From: Streptomyces sp. P9-A4
GTDB taxonomy: Bacteria > Actinomycetota > Actinomycetes > Streptomycetales > Streptomycetaceae
Assembly: GCF_036634195.1 (NCBI RefSeq)
Contig: NZ_JAZIFY010000001.1
Span: 6,458,501 to 6,522,500 of the forward strand
Direction of reading: 5' to 3'
Length of the DNA stretch: 64,000 bases
The translations under genes and the position numbers were made by a program. This document shows positions 1 through 8,140 of the stretch, piece after piece. The notes beneath the pieces were generated by a model that did not search any database, was not told the DNA's origin, and saw only the letters and a program-made list of their open reading frames with translations. Position 1 is the stretch's first letter. Every line of letters starts with the position of its first letter.

Positions 1-6
1 GGCTCC

Positions 7-348
7 ATGGGCCGGATGCTATCCGGCGGACCCGAACGTACGGTCAGGAAGGGGCCGTCCCGAGGACGCCCGCGAGCGGCACGGGGAACCGGACCCCGTC
101 GGCTGCTGCTGGGTCTGCTGGTCCTGTTCGACCGGCCGCACAGCAGCCTGTACGTTCTCGGGGTCTTCTTCTCGCTCGCGCTGCTCTTCGACGGCCTCGG
201 CCTGATCGCGATCGGGGTGGGCGGCCGAAGGACCGTCAGCATGGTGACCCCGCAGGAGGTCCGGGCCTCCCGTCCGGCCGACGACACCGGCTCCGCTGGG
301 CTCCCTCCGGAGCGGTCAGAAAGCGCGCCCGGTCAGTCGAACAACTGA
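7..348 (+). CDS. Short membrane protein, possibly a DUF308/HdeD-like fragment
   Basis: Residues about 31-73 form two hydrophobic segments separated by a short RPHSS turn, like one helical hairpin of the multi-helix DUF308/HdeD membrane proteins. The N-terminus is arginine-rich and the C-terminus is polar and low in complexity. At 113 residues it is much shorter than a normal HdeD protein of about 200, and the reading frame is open to the window edge. It may therefore be the end of a longer gene or a degraded copy. No ribosome binding site can be judged this close to the edge. Function unknown. Confidence 0.4.
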   Translation: MGRMLSGGPERTVRKGPSRGRPRAARGTGPRRLLLGLLVLFDRPHSSLYVLGVFFSLALLFDGLGLIAIGVGGRRTVSMVTPQEVRASRPADDTGSAGLPPERSESAPGQSNN

Positions 349-442
349 CGTGGGCATACTCACCCGATCAGAATGTGGCCGATAAGTGTCGACTTCTGGT
401 CAGTAGGCCGGTCCGCCCACGCGGATTGCCAAGACTCGATCC

Positions 443-1000
443 GTGGCGAGAATCGAGCACGAGGGTGGGAACCGGACCGTGGAGCACCACGGGGGTGTCC
501 CCGCCCGGCAACCGTCCTACGAAGGAGTCTGGCGCTTCACCGCTGCCGCGGTCGACGTCTCCGTCCCACAGGCCAGGCACGCCGTACGCGACCTGTTGGT
601 CCGCCAGGGCGTACCCCTCCATGACGAGATCATGGACGGCCTGCTGCTGATCGTCTCCGAGCTGGTGACCAACGCAGTGCGGCACGCGGCGCTGCTGTCC
701 CCGGAGATAGCGGTCGAGGTGGCCATCGGACCCGAGTGGGTCCGGGTGTCCGTCGAGGACAACCACCCCTACCGGCCCAAGGCCCTGGAGGCGGACTACG
801 GGCAGACCGGCGGTCGCGGCCTGCTGCTGGTCCGGGAGATCGCCCTGGAGTCCGGCGGCGTCTGCGACGTCGAGCACACGGCGAGCGGCGGGAAGATCAT
901 CTGGGCGGCGCTGCCCCTGGCCCCGATGGCACCGGGGCCGGGAGGCATGCCTCGTACGCGGACGGTCACCAGCCCCCTGACGGACCCGTCAGTTCCCTGA
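443..1000 (+). CDS. ATP-binding anti-sigma-factor-like protein (HATPase_c_2)
   Basis: A single-domain GHKL ATPase of the RsbW/SpoIIAB type that is very common in Streptomyces. The N box ELVTNAVRHA lies near residue 75, followed by a degenerate G1 region (VEDNHPYRP) and the G2 motif GGRGLLLV. No sensor or membrane part is present. Such proteins usually bind a sigma factor or an anti-anti-sigma partner; no partner gene is adjacent. The GTG at 443 lacks a clear Shine-Dalgarno sequence, and a GTG at 479 behind GAGGGTGGG is an alternative start. The last 35 bases overlap tail-to-tail with idi on the other strand. Confidence 0.8.
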   Translation: MARIEHEGGNRTVEHHGGVPARQPSYEGVWRFTAAAVDVSVPQARHAVRDLLVRQGVPLHDEIMDGLLLIVSELVTNAVRHAALLSPEIAVEVAIGPEWVRVSVEDNHPYRPKALEADYGQTGGRGLLLVREIALESGGVCDVEHTASGGKIIWAALPLAPMAPGPGGMPRTRTVTSPLTDPSVP

Positions 1001-1586
1001 CGGCCGGCCGCGCCGCGTCGAGCACCGTCATGAACCAGGCGGAGAACGGCGCGGCGGCGTGGCGCTCGGCCAGCTCCTCGGAGGTCACGAAGACGGTGTC
1101 ATCGATCTCTTCGGGGTCCGGCTTCGGTGCGGCCTGCACGAGGCCGACGAAGAGGTGGTTGAACTCCTGCTCCACGAGGCCCGATGCCGGGTCCGGGTGG
1201 TTGTAGCGGACGGTGCCGGCCTCCGCGAGCAGCGAGGGCGAGACGCCCAGCTCCTCGAAGGTGCGCCGGGCCGCCGCCGCGAACGGGGCCTCGCCCGGGT
1301 AGGGGTGGCCGCAGCAGGTGTTCGACCAGACGCCGGGGGAGTGGTACTTGCCGAGCGCGCGGCGCTGGAGCAGCAGCCGGCCGGACTCGTCGAAGAGGAA
1401 GACGGAGAAGGCGCGGTGCAGCAGGCCGGGCGCCTGGTGCGCGGCGAGCTTCTCCGCGGTGCCGATGGTCGTCCCGTCCTCGTCGACCAGTTCGAGCATG
1501 ATCGGCGCCGCGGCTCCGGACGGTTGGACACCGTTCGACGCGATCTCCGGCGAGATCTGAGCCGCGGTGGCTGGTGTGGTCGGCAT
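966..1586 (-). CDS. idi: Isopentenyl-diphosphate delta-isomerase, type I
   Basis: A 206-residue Nudix-fold enzyme that interconverts IPP and DMAPP, the C5 units for squalene and other terpenoids. Diagnostic stretches are HRAFSVFLFDESGRLLLQRR, then SNTCCGHP with the catalytic Cys and a metal-binding His, then the Nudix helix ending in RRTFEELG and EQEFNHLF near the C-terminus. The ATG at 1586 is chosen because GAAGG lies at a good distance; the open frame runs further upstream but without family similarity. Its presence near the hopanoid operon fits a supply role. It is separated from the next upstream minus-strand gene by a strong hairpin. Confidence 0.93.
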   Translation of the reverse strand: MPTTPATAAQISPEIASNGVQPSGAAAPIMLELVDEDGTTIGTAEKLAAHQAPGLLHRAFSVFLFDESGRLLLQRRALGKYHSPGVWSNTCCGHPYPGEAPFAAAARRTFEELGVSPSLLAEAGTVRYNHPDPASGLVEQEFNHLFVGLVQAAPKPDPEEIDDTVFVTSEELAERHAAAPFSAWFMTVLDAARPAVRELTGPSGGW

Positions 1587-1678
1587 ACCCATCCTTCGCT
1601 TCGGTCCTCGGCCCCGGTGGGGGAAACACAGTCTGCCGTACAAAAGCGGCTTGTCCGTACTTCGACGGCCGGACGTGG

Positions 1679-1721
1679 CCGCTCCCGCCGCGCCGGAGCG
1701 GAACCGGCGCGGCGGGAGCGG
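1679..1721 (-). terminator. Perfect 18-bp hairpin between the broken acetyltransferase gene and idi
   Basis: The arms at 1679-1696 and 1704-1721 are perfectly complementary around a 7-base loop. No T-tract follows, as is common in Streptomyces. It sits just downstream of the methyltransferase-GNAT gene and upstream of idi. Confidence 0.7.
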
Positions 1722-1738
1722 AAGCGGCGGGGGTGGCC

Positions 1739-3011
1739 TCACACCCCGAAAGCCGCCGGATACACGAGCATGCCGGACGGAACGGGCGCGGTGCCGTCCA
1801 GGACGAGCGCCATCATCGTCTCGTCCGGGACTTCGAAACCTGGCTTGATTCCATACTCAGACGCACGTACGAACCCGAACCTCGGGTAGTACTCCGGATG
1901 GCCCAGTACGAGGACGTGCCGCTCCCCCCGCAGCCGCGCCGCGTCGAGCACCGCTCGAACGACGGCCTGTCCGGCCCCCGAGCGCTGGTGCTCCGGCGCC
2001 ACCGAGACCGGGGCGAGCGCCGCCGAGGGCAGGCCCCCACCAGGCTTGGGGTCTCCCCGCCGAAGGCAGGGGAAGGGTGATCAGGGCGTGGGCCGCGACC
2101 GAGCCGTCCGGGGCCTCGGCCACGAACGACTGGCCGGGCAGCCAGGCGTCGGCGTCCCGCCGGAGCGCGTCGACCAGATCGGCCTCCGCCTCCGATCCGA
2201 AGGCCGCCGCCACGACCCGCCACACCGCCCCGGCCTCCCCGTCCCGCTCCGGACGGACGGTCCAGCGCGGATCGGCGGGCCGCAGGACGAAGCCGGCGTA
2301 CCCGTAGTCGGAGCCGTGCTCGCGCCGCAGCGCGATCTCGGCGCGCGCCCCGGCCACCGCCTCGGCCGTGCCGGGCACGGTGGTGTCGGCGGCGTCGGCG
2401 TGCGCCGCGAGCGGGACGTAGTACTCGTCCCAGTCGCTCTCGGGCTGCGGGAGCGTCGCCACCACGTGGTAGCCGGCCCCGACCGCCGCCGCCGCGTTCC
2501 CGGTGACGGTACGGAGCGGGTAGTGCTCCTCCCAGAAGGCGCGGGCCACGGGGCCCGGATCCTCGGCGGTCCACACGCACTCGGTGAGGACGAGGGTGCC
2601 GCCGGGCGCGAGGAGCCTGCGCCATTCGGCCAGTGCCCGGTCGAAGCCGAGGACGAAGACCGAGCTCTCGGCCCAGACCAGGTCGAAGGAGCCGTCGGGG
2701 AGCGGCAGCGCGCCCATGTCGGCGTTGAGGGTGCGGATCGATCCGTCCAGCCCGCGGGCGGCGGCGGACTCCCGCAGCTCGGCGAGGAACGGCTCATGGG
2801 TGTCGACGGCGGTCACCTCGGCGCCCGCCTCGGCGGCCAGGAGCAGCGCGGAACGGCCGGGGCCGCAGCCCAGGTCGAGCACCCGGGGACGCTCGGGGAG
2901 CGGCCCGGCCGACGAGAGGAGCCGGCGGGTGGTGGTGTCGGAGCCGGGACCCTGCCGCGGAAGGCCGTGGTGCAGGGCGAAGAAGGCGTCGTGCAATGCG
3001 TTGTCGGACAA
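1739..3011 (-). pseudogene. Methyltransferase-GNAT fusion broken by a frameshift
   Basis: The N-terminal half is a class I SAM methyltransferase (glycine motif VLDLGCGPGRSALLL, then VTAVDTHEP and LVWAESSVFVLGF). The C-terminal part is a GNAT acetyltransferase beginning near 2280. The GNAT domain starts in the frame of the methyltransferase but finishes in another frame, whose last part reads SVAPEHQRSGAGQ and HPEYYPRFGFVRASEYG, the acetyl-CoA loop and end of a YhbS-like enzyme. The break coincides with a 37-base insertion at 2020-2070. The start is a TTG at 3011 with AAGGG upstream. The methyltransferase could still be made; the acetyltransferase is probably dead unless the shift is a sequencing error. 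Confidence 0.8.
2020..2072. repeat. Short palindromic repeat inserted in the GNAT domain
   Basis: Two near-identical 14-base direct repeats (2020-2033 and 2057-2070, one mismatch) lie 37 bases apart. The inserted stretch folds into two hairpins: a CCCCCA/TGGGG arm pair at about 2034-2051 and CCCCGCC/GGCAGGGG at 2055-2072. Similar GC-rich palindromes occur between genes in many Streptomyces genomes. Thirty-seven is not a multiple of three, which matches the frameshift. Confidence 0.6.
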
Positions 3012-3081
3012 CGTGGGAAACCCTTGTGTGAGAGGGCCCCGGCCGACGACGTGACGTACCGGTGGTTGGACCGGGATCAGG

Positions 3082-3153
3082 TCAGCCGGAGACCCGGAGG
3101 CTGAGGGACGACCGGGCGCTGCCGCTGCGGGCAGCCTCCATCGCGACGGTCAT
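3082..3153 (-). CDS. Possible 23-residue upstream ORF
   Basis: A small ORF, MTVAMEAARSGSARSSLSL plus four more residues, starts with ATG at 3153 and has GAGGAGCTGAGG just upstream. It lies between the CDF exporter gene and the methyltransferase fusion on the same strand. It may be a leader peptide or chance. The evidence is only the ribosome binding site and codon pattern. Confidence 0.25.
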   Translation of the reverse strand: MTVAMEAARSGSARSSLSLRVSG

Positions 3154-3209
3154 CAACCTCAGCTCCTCTCTCCACGCGTTCGTACGAAGAGACTAACAGT
3201 CGGCCGTGG

Positions 3210-4151
3210 TCAGAGACAGAGCCCGGCCTCGTGCTCCGCGTGCCCGGCCGGCTCCAGCTGGAAGGTGCAGTGCTCCACGTCGAAGTGGGACCCCAGGCAC
3301 CCCTGGAGGGAGTGCAGCATCTTCTCGTGCCCGACCGAGTCCAGCGCCCCCTGGTCGACGACCACGTGCGCGGAGAGCACCGGCATGCCCGAGGTGATCG
3401 TCCAGGCGTGCAGGTCGTGCACGTCCTCGACACCCGGCAGGGCCAGGATGTGCGCCCGTACCTCCGCCATGTCGACACCCTTCGGCGCCGCCTCCAGGAG
3501 CACGTCCAGGGTCTCCCGCAGCAGCTTGAACGTACGGGGGACGATCATCAGGCCGATCACGATCGAGGCGATCGGGTCCGCGTACTGCCAGCCCGTCGTC
3601 AGGATGACCGTGGCGGCGATGATCACGGTGACCGAGCCCAGGGCGTCCGCGAGGACCTCCAGGTACGCCCCGCGCACATTGAGGCTCTCCTTCTGGCCGC
3701 GCATCAGCAGCGACAGCGAGATCACGTTCGCGACCAGGCCGATCACCGCGAAGGCGATGGCGAGCCCGCCCTTGGTCTCGGCCGGCTCGACGAACCGCTG
3801 GATCGCCTCGTACAGCACGTAGCCGCCGACGACGAGGAGCAGCAGACAGTTGGCGAGCGCCGCCAGGATCTCGGCCCGGGCGAACCCGAAGGTGCGGTTC
3901 CCCGAGGGAGGCCGGTTCGCGAAGTGGATCGCGAGCAGCGCCATCGCGAGGCCGACCGCGTCGGTCGCCATGTGGGCCGCGTCGGCGATCAGCGCGAGGG
4001 AGTCGGCGACCAGACCGCCGATGATCTCGATCACCATCACGGAGAGCGTGATGCCGAGTGCGATCCGCAACCGGCTCTTGTACGCGGCCCCCGCGGTCCC
4101 CGTCGGCGGCGGGCCGCCGTGGCTGTGCCCGTGGTCGTGTCCAGCCCCCAT
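3210..4151 (-). CDS. Cation diffusion facilitator metal exporter
   Basis: A 313-residue CDF (CzcD/ZitB-like) membrane protein that exports divalent metal, probably Zn2+, in exchange for protons. The N-terminus has a His-rich stretch (GHDHGHSHGG). Transmembrane segments follow, with the metal-site patterns DSLALIADAAHMATD in TM2 and LEVLADALGSVTV in TM5. The cytoplasmic C-terminal domain has VHDLHAW and ends in a Cys/His-containing tail. The ATG at 4151 follows GGAGG at seven bases; the frame extends to 4196 but without similarity. An imperfect palindrome near 4216-4250 could carry metal-dependent control. Confidence 0.9.
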   Translation of the reverse strand: MGAGHDHGHSHGGPPPTGTAGAAYKSRLRIALGITLSVMVIEIIGGLVADSLALIADAAHMATDAVGLAMALLAIHFANRPPSGNRTFGFARAEILAALANCLLLLVVGGYVLYEAIQRFVEPAETKGGLAIAFAVIGLVANVISLSLLMRGQKESLNVRGAYLEVLADALGSVTVIIAATVILTTGWQYADPIASIVIGLMIVPRTFKLLRETLDVLLEAAPKGVDMAEVRAHILALPGVEDVHDLHAWTITSGMPVLSAHVVVDQGALDSVGHEKMLHSLQGCLGSHFDVEHCTFQLEPAGHAEHEAGLCL

Positions 4152-4215
4152 CGCGTGGCCTCCAGATCGTGTCGTCTCGTGTGCCCCGATTCGCAAGTGA
4201 ACTACGGGAGGGGGG

Positions 4216-4250
4216 TATGTGCAACACGGTACTGAACACCGTTGTCATAT
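4216..4250. promoter_or_regulatory. Imperfect palindrome upstream of the CDF gene
   Basis: On the plus strand, TATGTGCAACACGGT and ACCGTTGTCATA form an imperfect inverted repeat. On the minus strand the same stretch offers ATGACA and TACCGT as weak -35/-10 boxes. It could be an ArsR- or Zur-like operator for the exporter, but no known consensus is matched exactly. The rest of 4152-4436 shows nothing recognisable. Confidence 0.3.
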
Positions 4251-4436
4251 GCTCTGACCTGCGGCGATGCATTCAGGACCGGCCATGGCGGGAAGGCGGC
4301 TCCGCAGCCCCTCGCGCGGGCCCGCGACGGTGGTTTGTGAGCCGGGCCACCGATCGCCCATGATGATCTCCGCAGGACGAGGCGCACCCTTACGGACACG
4401 GGTGGGCCCGGGGGAGTCCTGCCCGCGAAGCCTCGG

Positions 4437-4466
4437 TGAACTCGTGTTCCGTTCATCCGATAGCCT
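4437..4466 (+). promoter_or_regulatory. Candidate promoter of the envelope-polymer operon
   Basis: TGAACT and TAGCCT are separated by 18 bases, about 100 bases upstream of the first operon gene. The match to a housekeeping-type promoter is moderate. Confidence 0.3.
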
Positions 4467-4563
4467 CAGCCGACGTGTCGCCGCCCGGTGCCGGGGCGCA
4501 CCGCCGCGCCCGGGGCCGCCATGGCCCCGCCGGCCCCTCGTCAGCTCCAAGGAGTGAGTTCGT

Positions 4564-6357
4564 CTGTCGACCGCCATCCTCACCGGCCCCCCGGCACCCG
4601 GCTCCTCGCTCGACGGAGACCTGCGGTCGCTCGGCTTCGACGTCAAGGCCGCCTCCGGCGCCGAACAGGCCGCCGCGCTGCTGGCCGCCGTCCCCGCGGG
4701 TGAGCGCGTCGCGCTCGTCGACCCCCGGTTCGTCGGCCACCTGCACGCGCTGCGCCTGGCCCTCACCGACCCCAGGTTCCCCGCCGCCGCCGCACCCGGC
4801 ACGCTCACCGCGCAGAACGGGGCCCGCCCCGCGCTCACCCGCGCCCTGACCGCCGCCTCGGCGACCGCCGGTGACAGGGACGACCTCACCGGCACCCTCG
4901 CCGACGCCCTCGACGCCGACGGCGTCGCCGTGCACCGGCCCCAGCTCGGCACCCTCGTCGCCACCGTCCCCGCCGACGCCGAGGCCCGCCACGAGGCCCG
5001 CGCCGCCGTCGCCGCCGTGGACGACGAGGCCGTACGCCTCCGCTCGGCCGTCAAGGCCCACGACGGCTTCTTCACCACCTTCTTCATCAGCCCGTACTCG
5101 CGCTACATCGCCCGCTGGTGCGCGCGCCGCGGACTGACCCCCAACCAGGTCACCACCGCCTCGCTGCTCACCGCACTGATCGCGGCCGGCTGCGCGGCGA
5201 CCGGCGAGCGCGGCGGCTACATCGCCGCCGGCGTCCTGCTCCTGGTCTCCTTCGTCCTCGACTGCACCGACGGGCAGCTCGCCCGCTACGCGCTGAAGTA
5301 CTCGACGATGGGCGCCTGGCTCGACGCCACCTTCGACCGCGCCAAGGAGTACGCCTTCTACGCGGGCCTCGCCCTCGGCGCCGCCCGCAACGGCGACGAC
5401 GTCTGGGCCCTGGCCCTCGGCGCGATGATCCTGATGACCTGCCGGCACGTCGTGGACTTCTCGTTCAACGAGGCCAACCACGACGCCACCGCCAACACCA
5501 GCCCCACCGCGGCCCTCTCCGACCGGCTCGACAGCCTCGGCTGGACCGTCTGGGCCCGCCGCATGATCATCCTGCCGATCGGCGAGCGCTGGGCGATGAT
5601 CGCCGTCCTCACCGCGGTCACCGCCCCCCGGATCGTCTTCTGGGCACTGATCATCGGCTGCGCCTTCGGCGCCTGCTACACGACGGCGGGCCGCGTCCTG
5701 CGCTCCCTGACCCGCAAGGCGAAGCGCACCGACCGGGCCGCCCAGGCGCTGGCCGACCTCGCGGACTGCGGGCCGCTGGCCCAGCTGGCCGCCCGCGTGT
5801 TCGGCCGGTCGGGAGCCCGCGGCGCGGGAGTCGTCTTCGCGGCGATCGCGACGGCGGGTCTCCTCTTCGCCGTCCTCACGTGGCCCTTCGGCGACCGGCA
5901 GATCGTGATCGCCGCCATCGGCTACGTGATCCTCTCCGGCGCCGCCGTCGCCCGCCCCCTCAAGGGCGCCCTCGACTGGCTCGTACCCCCGCTCTTCCGC
6001 GCCGCCGAGTACACCGCCGTCCTCGTGCTCGCCGCCCGCTCCGACTCGGCGCAGGCCCTGCCCGCCGCATTCGGGCTGGTCGCGGCGGTCGCCTACCATC
6101 ACTACGACACGGTGTACCGCATCCGCGGCGGCACCGGCGCGCCGCCCGCGTGGCTGGTGCGCGTCACCGGCGGACACGAGGGGCGCACGCTCCTGGTGGC
6201 CGTCCTCGCCGCCCTGCTGGCGGACCGCGGCGACGACTTCACCCTGGCACTGACCGCCCTCGCGGTGGCCGTCGCCCTCGTGGTGCTCGTGGAGTCCATC
6301 CGCTTCTGGGTCTCCTCCGGAGCACCCGCCGTTCACGACGAAGGAGAAACAGCATGA
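4564..6357 (+). CDS. DUF5941 CDP-alcohol phosphatidyltransferase, CTG start
   Basis: A 597-residue protein. The N-terminal ~150 residues match the DUF5941 region found before a CDP-alcohol phosphatidyltransferase domain in streptomycetes. The active-site pattern is complete: DCTDGQLARYALKYSTMGAW with a following LDATFD, giving D-x2-DG-x2-AR-x8-G-x3-D-x3-D. Several transmembrane helices follow. It should transfer a phospho-alcohol from a CDP donor at the membrane. An in-frame stop at 4555 leaves no ATG, GTG or TTG before 4930, which would remove the N-terminal domain. A CTG at 4564 has AAGGAG nine bases upstream and yields STAILTGPP, so I take CTG as the start. The stop overlaps the next gene (ATGA). 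Confidence 0.85.
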   Translation: MSTAILTGPPAPGSSLDGDLRSLGFDVKAASGAEQAAALLAAVPAGERVALVDPRFVGHLHALRLALTDPRFPAAAAPGTLTAQNGARPALTRALTAASATAGDRDDLTGTLADALDADGVAVHRPQLGTLVATVPADAEARHEARAAVAAVDDEAVRLRSAVKAHDGFFTTFFISPYSRYIARWCARRGLTPNQVTTASLLTALIAAGCAATGERGGYIAAGVLLLVSFVLDCTDGQLARYALKYSTMGAWLDATFDRAKEYAFYAGLALGAARNGDDVWALALGAMILMTCRHVVDFSFNEANHDATANTSPTAALSDRLDSLGWTVWARRMIILPIGERWAMIAVLTAVTAPRIVFWALIIGCAFGACYTTAGRVLRSLTRKAKRTDRAAQALADLADCGPLAQLAARVFGRSGARGAGVVFAAIATAGLLFAVLTWPFGDRQIVIAAIGYVILSGAAVARPLKGALDWLVPPLFRAAEYTAVLVLAARSDSAQALPAAFGLVAAVAYHHYDTVYRIRGGTGAPPAWLVRVTGGHEGRTLLVAVLAALLADRGDDFTLALTALAVAVALVVLVESIRFWVSSGAPAVHDEGETA

Positions 6358-7091
6358 TCGGTCTCGTACTGGCAGCCGGTGCCGGACGGCGTCTGCGCCC
6401 CTACACCGACACCCTTCCGAAGGCCCTCGTGCCCGTCGACGGCGAGATCACGATTCTCGACGGGACGCTGAAGAACTTCGCCGAGATCGGCCTCACCGAG
6501 GTCGCGATCGTCGTCGGCTACCGGAAGGAGGCCGTCTACGACCGCAAGGACGCCCTGGAGGCGAAGTACGGCCTCAAGATCACCCTCGTCGACAACGACA
6601 AGGCCGAGGAGTGGAACAACGCCTACTCCCTGTGGTGCGCCCGTGAGGTCCTCAAGCGCGGTGTGATCCTCGCCAACGGCGACACCGTCCACCCGGTCTC
6701 CGTCGAGAAGACCCTGCTCGCCGCCCGCGGCGAGGGCAAGAAGATCATCCTCGCCCTCGACACGGTGAAGCACCTCGCCGACGAGGAGATGAAGGTCATC
6801 ACCGCCGAGGACAAGGGCGTCCAGCGCATCACCAAGCTGATGGACCCGGCCACCGCCACCGGCGAGTACATCGGTGTCACCCTCATCGAGGCCGAGGCCG
6901 CCGAGGAGCTCGCCGACGCCCTCAAGGCCACCTTCGAGCGCGACCCCGACCTGTACTACGAGGACGGCTACCAGGAGCTCGTCAACCGCGGCTTCACCGT
7001 CGACGTCGAGCCCATCGGCGACGTCACGTGGGTCGAGATCGACAACCACGACGACCTCGCGAAGGGCCGTGAGATCGCGTGCCAGTACTGA
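6354..7091 (+). CDS. LicC-like (phosphocholine cytidylyltransferase family) nucleotidyltransferase
   Basis: A 245-residue nucleotidyltransferase with the N-terminal signature LVLAAGAGRRLRPYTDTLPK. The loop WNNAYSLWCAREVL resembles the NNFYSL region of LicC, and ANGDT supplies the metal-binding aspartate. It likely activates a phospho-alcohol to its CDP form for the two CDP-alcohol transferases that flank it. It overlaps the upstream stop by ATGA and is overlapped by the next gene over 13 bases, so translation is coupled. The substrate cannot be read from the sequence. Confidence 0.85.
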   Translation: MIGLVLAAGAGRRLRPYTDTLPKALVPVDGEITILDGTLKNFAEIGLTEVAIVVGYRKEAVYDRKDALEAKYGLKITLVDNDKAEEWNNAYSLWCAREVLKRGVILANGDTVHPVSVEKTLLAARGEGKKIILALDTVKHLADEEMKVITAEDKGVQRITKLMDPATATGEYIGVTLIEAEAAEELADALKATFERDPDLYYEDGYQELVNRGFTVDVEPIGDVTWVEIDNHDDLAKGREIACQY

Positions 7092-8140
7092 CCCGGCTGA
7101 TCCCCTCGCCGGTCGTCGTCGACATCCGCCGGGGAGCGCTGGACGACCTGTCCGCGCTCCTCGCGGACCAGCGGATCTCCAGTAACGGCAAGATCGCCGT
7201 CGCCATCAGCGGCGGCTCGGGCCTCAAGCTGCGTGACCACTTCGCCCCCGAGCTGCCCGGCGCCGACTGGTACCCGGTCTCCGGCGGCACCATCGACGAG
7301 GCCGTGAAGCTCGCCGACGCCATGCGCGGCAAGCGGTACGACGCCGTGGTGGCCCTCGGCGGCGGCAAGATCATCGACGTGACCAAGTACGCGGCGGCCC
7401 GGGTCGGGCTGCCGCTGGTGGCCATCGCGACCAACCTGTCGCACGACGGGATCTGCTCGCCGATCTCCACCCTGGACAACGACAACGGGCGCGGCTCCTA
7501 CGGTGTGCCGACCCCGATCGCGCTGGTCGTCGACCTCGACGTGATCCGGGACGCCCCGGTGCGCTACGTCCGCTCCGGCATCGGCGACGCGATCTCCAAC
7601 CTCTCCGCCATCGCGGACTGGGAGCTGTCGCACCAGGTGACCGGGGAGCCCGTCGACGGCCTCGCGGCCGCCATGGCCCGCAGCGCCGGCGAGGCCGTGC
7701 TCCGCCACCCCGGCGGCGTCGGCGACGACGACTTCCTCGTCACCCTCTCCGAGGGCCTGGTGATGTCCGGCATCGCCATGTCGATCAGCGGGGACAGCCG
7801 CCCCTCCTCGGGCGCCTGCCACGAGATCAGCCACGCCTTCGACCTGCTCTTCCCGGACCGCGCCGCCAGCCACGGCGAGCAGTGCGGCCTCGGAGCGGCC
7901 TTCGCCATGCACCTGCGCGGCGCCGCCGACGGCTCCGCGCTGATGGTCGAGACCCTGCGCCGGCACGGACTTCCCGTCCAGCCGGAGGAGATGGGCTTCA
8001 CCGTGGACGAGTTCGTCCAGGCGGTGTCCTTCGCCCCGCAGACCCGGCCGGGCCGCTTCACCATCCTCGAACACCTCGACCTGTCCGACGACGAGATCAG
8101 GGACGCGTACGCCGACTATGCCAAAGCCATCCGTAGCTGA
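7079..8140 (+). CDS. Glycerol-1-phosphate dehydrogenase-like, iron-alcohol-dehydrogenase family
   Basis: A 353-residue member of the family that includes archaeal sn-glycerol-1-phosphate dehydrogenase and Bacillus AraM. It shows the dinucleotide loop GGGKIIDVTKYAA, the SHDGICSPIS motif typical of G1P dehydrogenases, and candidate metal ligands in GIGDAISN, ACHEISHAFD and SHGEQCGLG. It probably reduces a keto-phosphate such as dihydroxyacetone phosphate to a polyol phosphate. The GTG start lies inside the end of the preceding gene. In this operon it would supply the phospho-alcohol activated by the nucleotidyltransferase. The stereochemistry of the product is an inference. Confidence 0.82.
   Translation: MPVLTRLIPSPVVVDIRRGALDDLSALLADQRISSNGKIAVAISGGSGLKLRDHFAPELPGADWYPVSGGTIDEAVKLADAMRGKRYDAVVALGGGKIIDVTKYAAARVGLPLVAIATNLSHDGICSPISTLDNDNGRGSYGVPTPIALVVDLDVIRDAPVRYVRSGIGDAISNLSAIADWELSHQVTGEPVDGLAAAMARSAGEAVLRHPGGVGDDDFLVTLSEGLVMSGIAMSISGDSRPSSGACHEISHAFDLLFPDRAASHGEQCGLGAAFAMHLRGAADGSALMVETLRRHGLPVQPEEMGFTVDEFVQAVSFAPQTRPGRFTILEHLDLSDDEIRDAYADYAKAIRS

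Noticed and set aside
4453..6336. 627-codon minus-strand open frame
   Set aside because: Antisense to the DUF5941 gene, Gly/Glu-rich with no recognisable domain.
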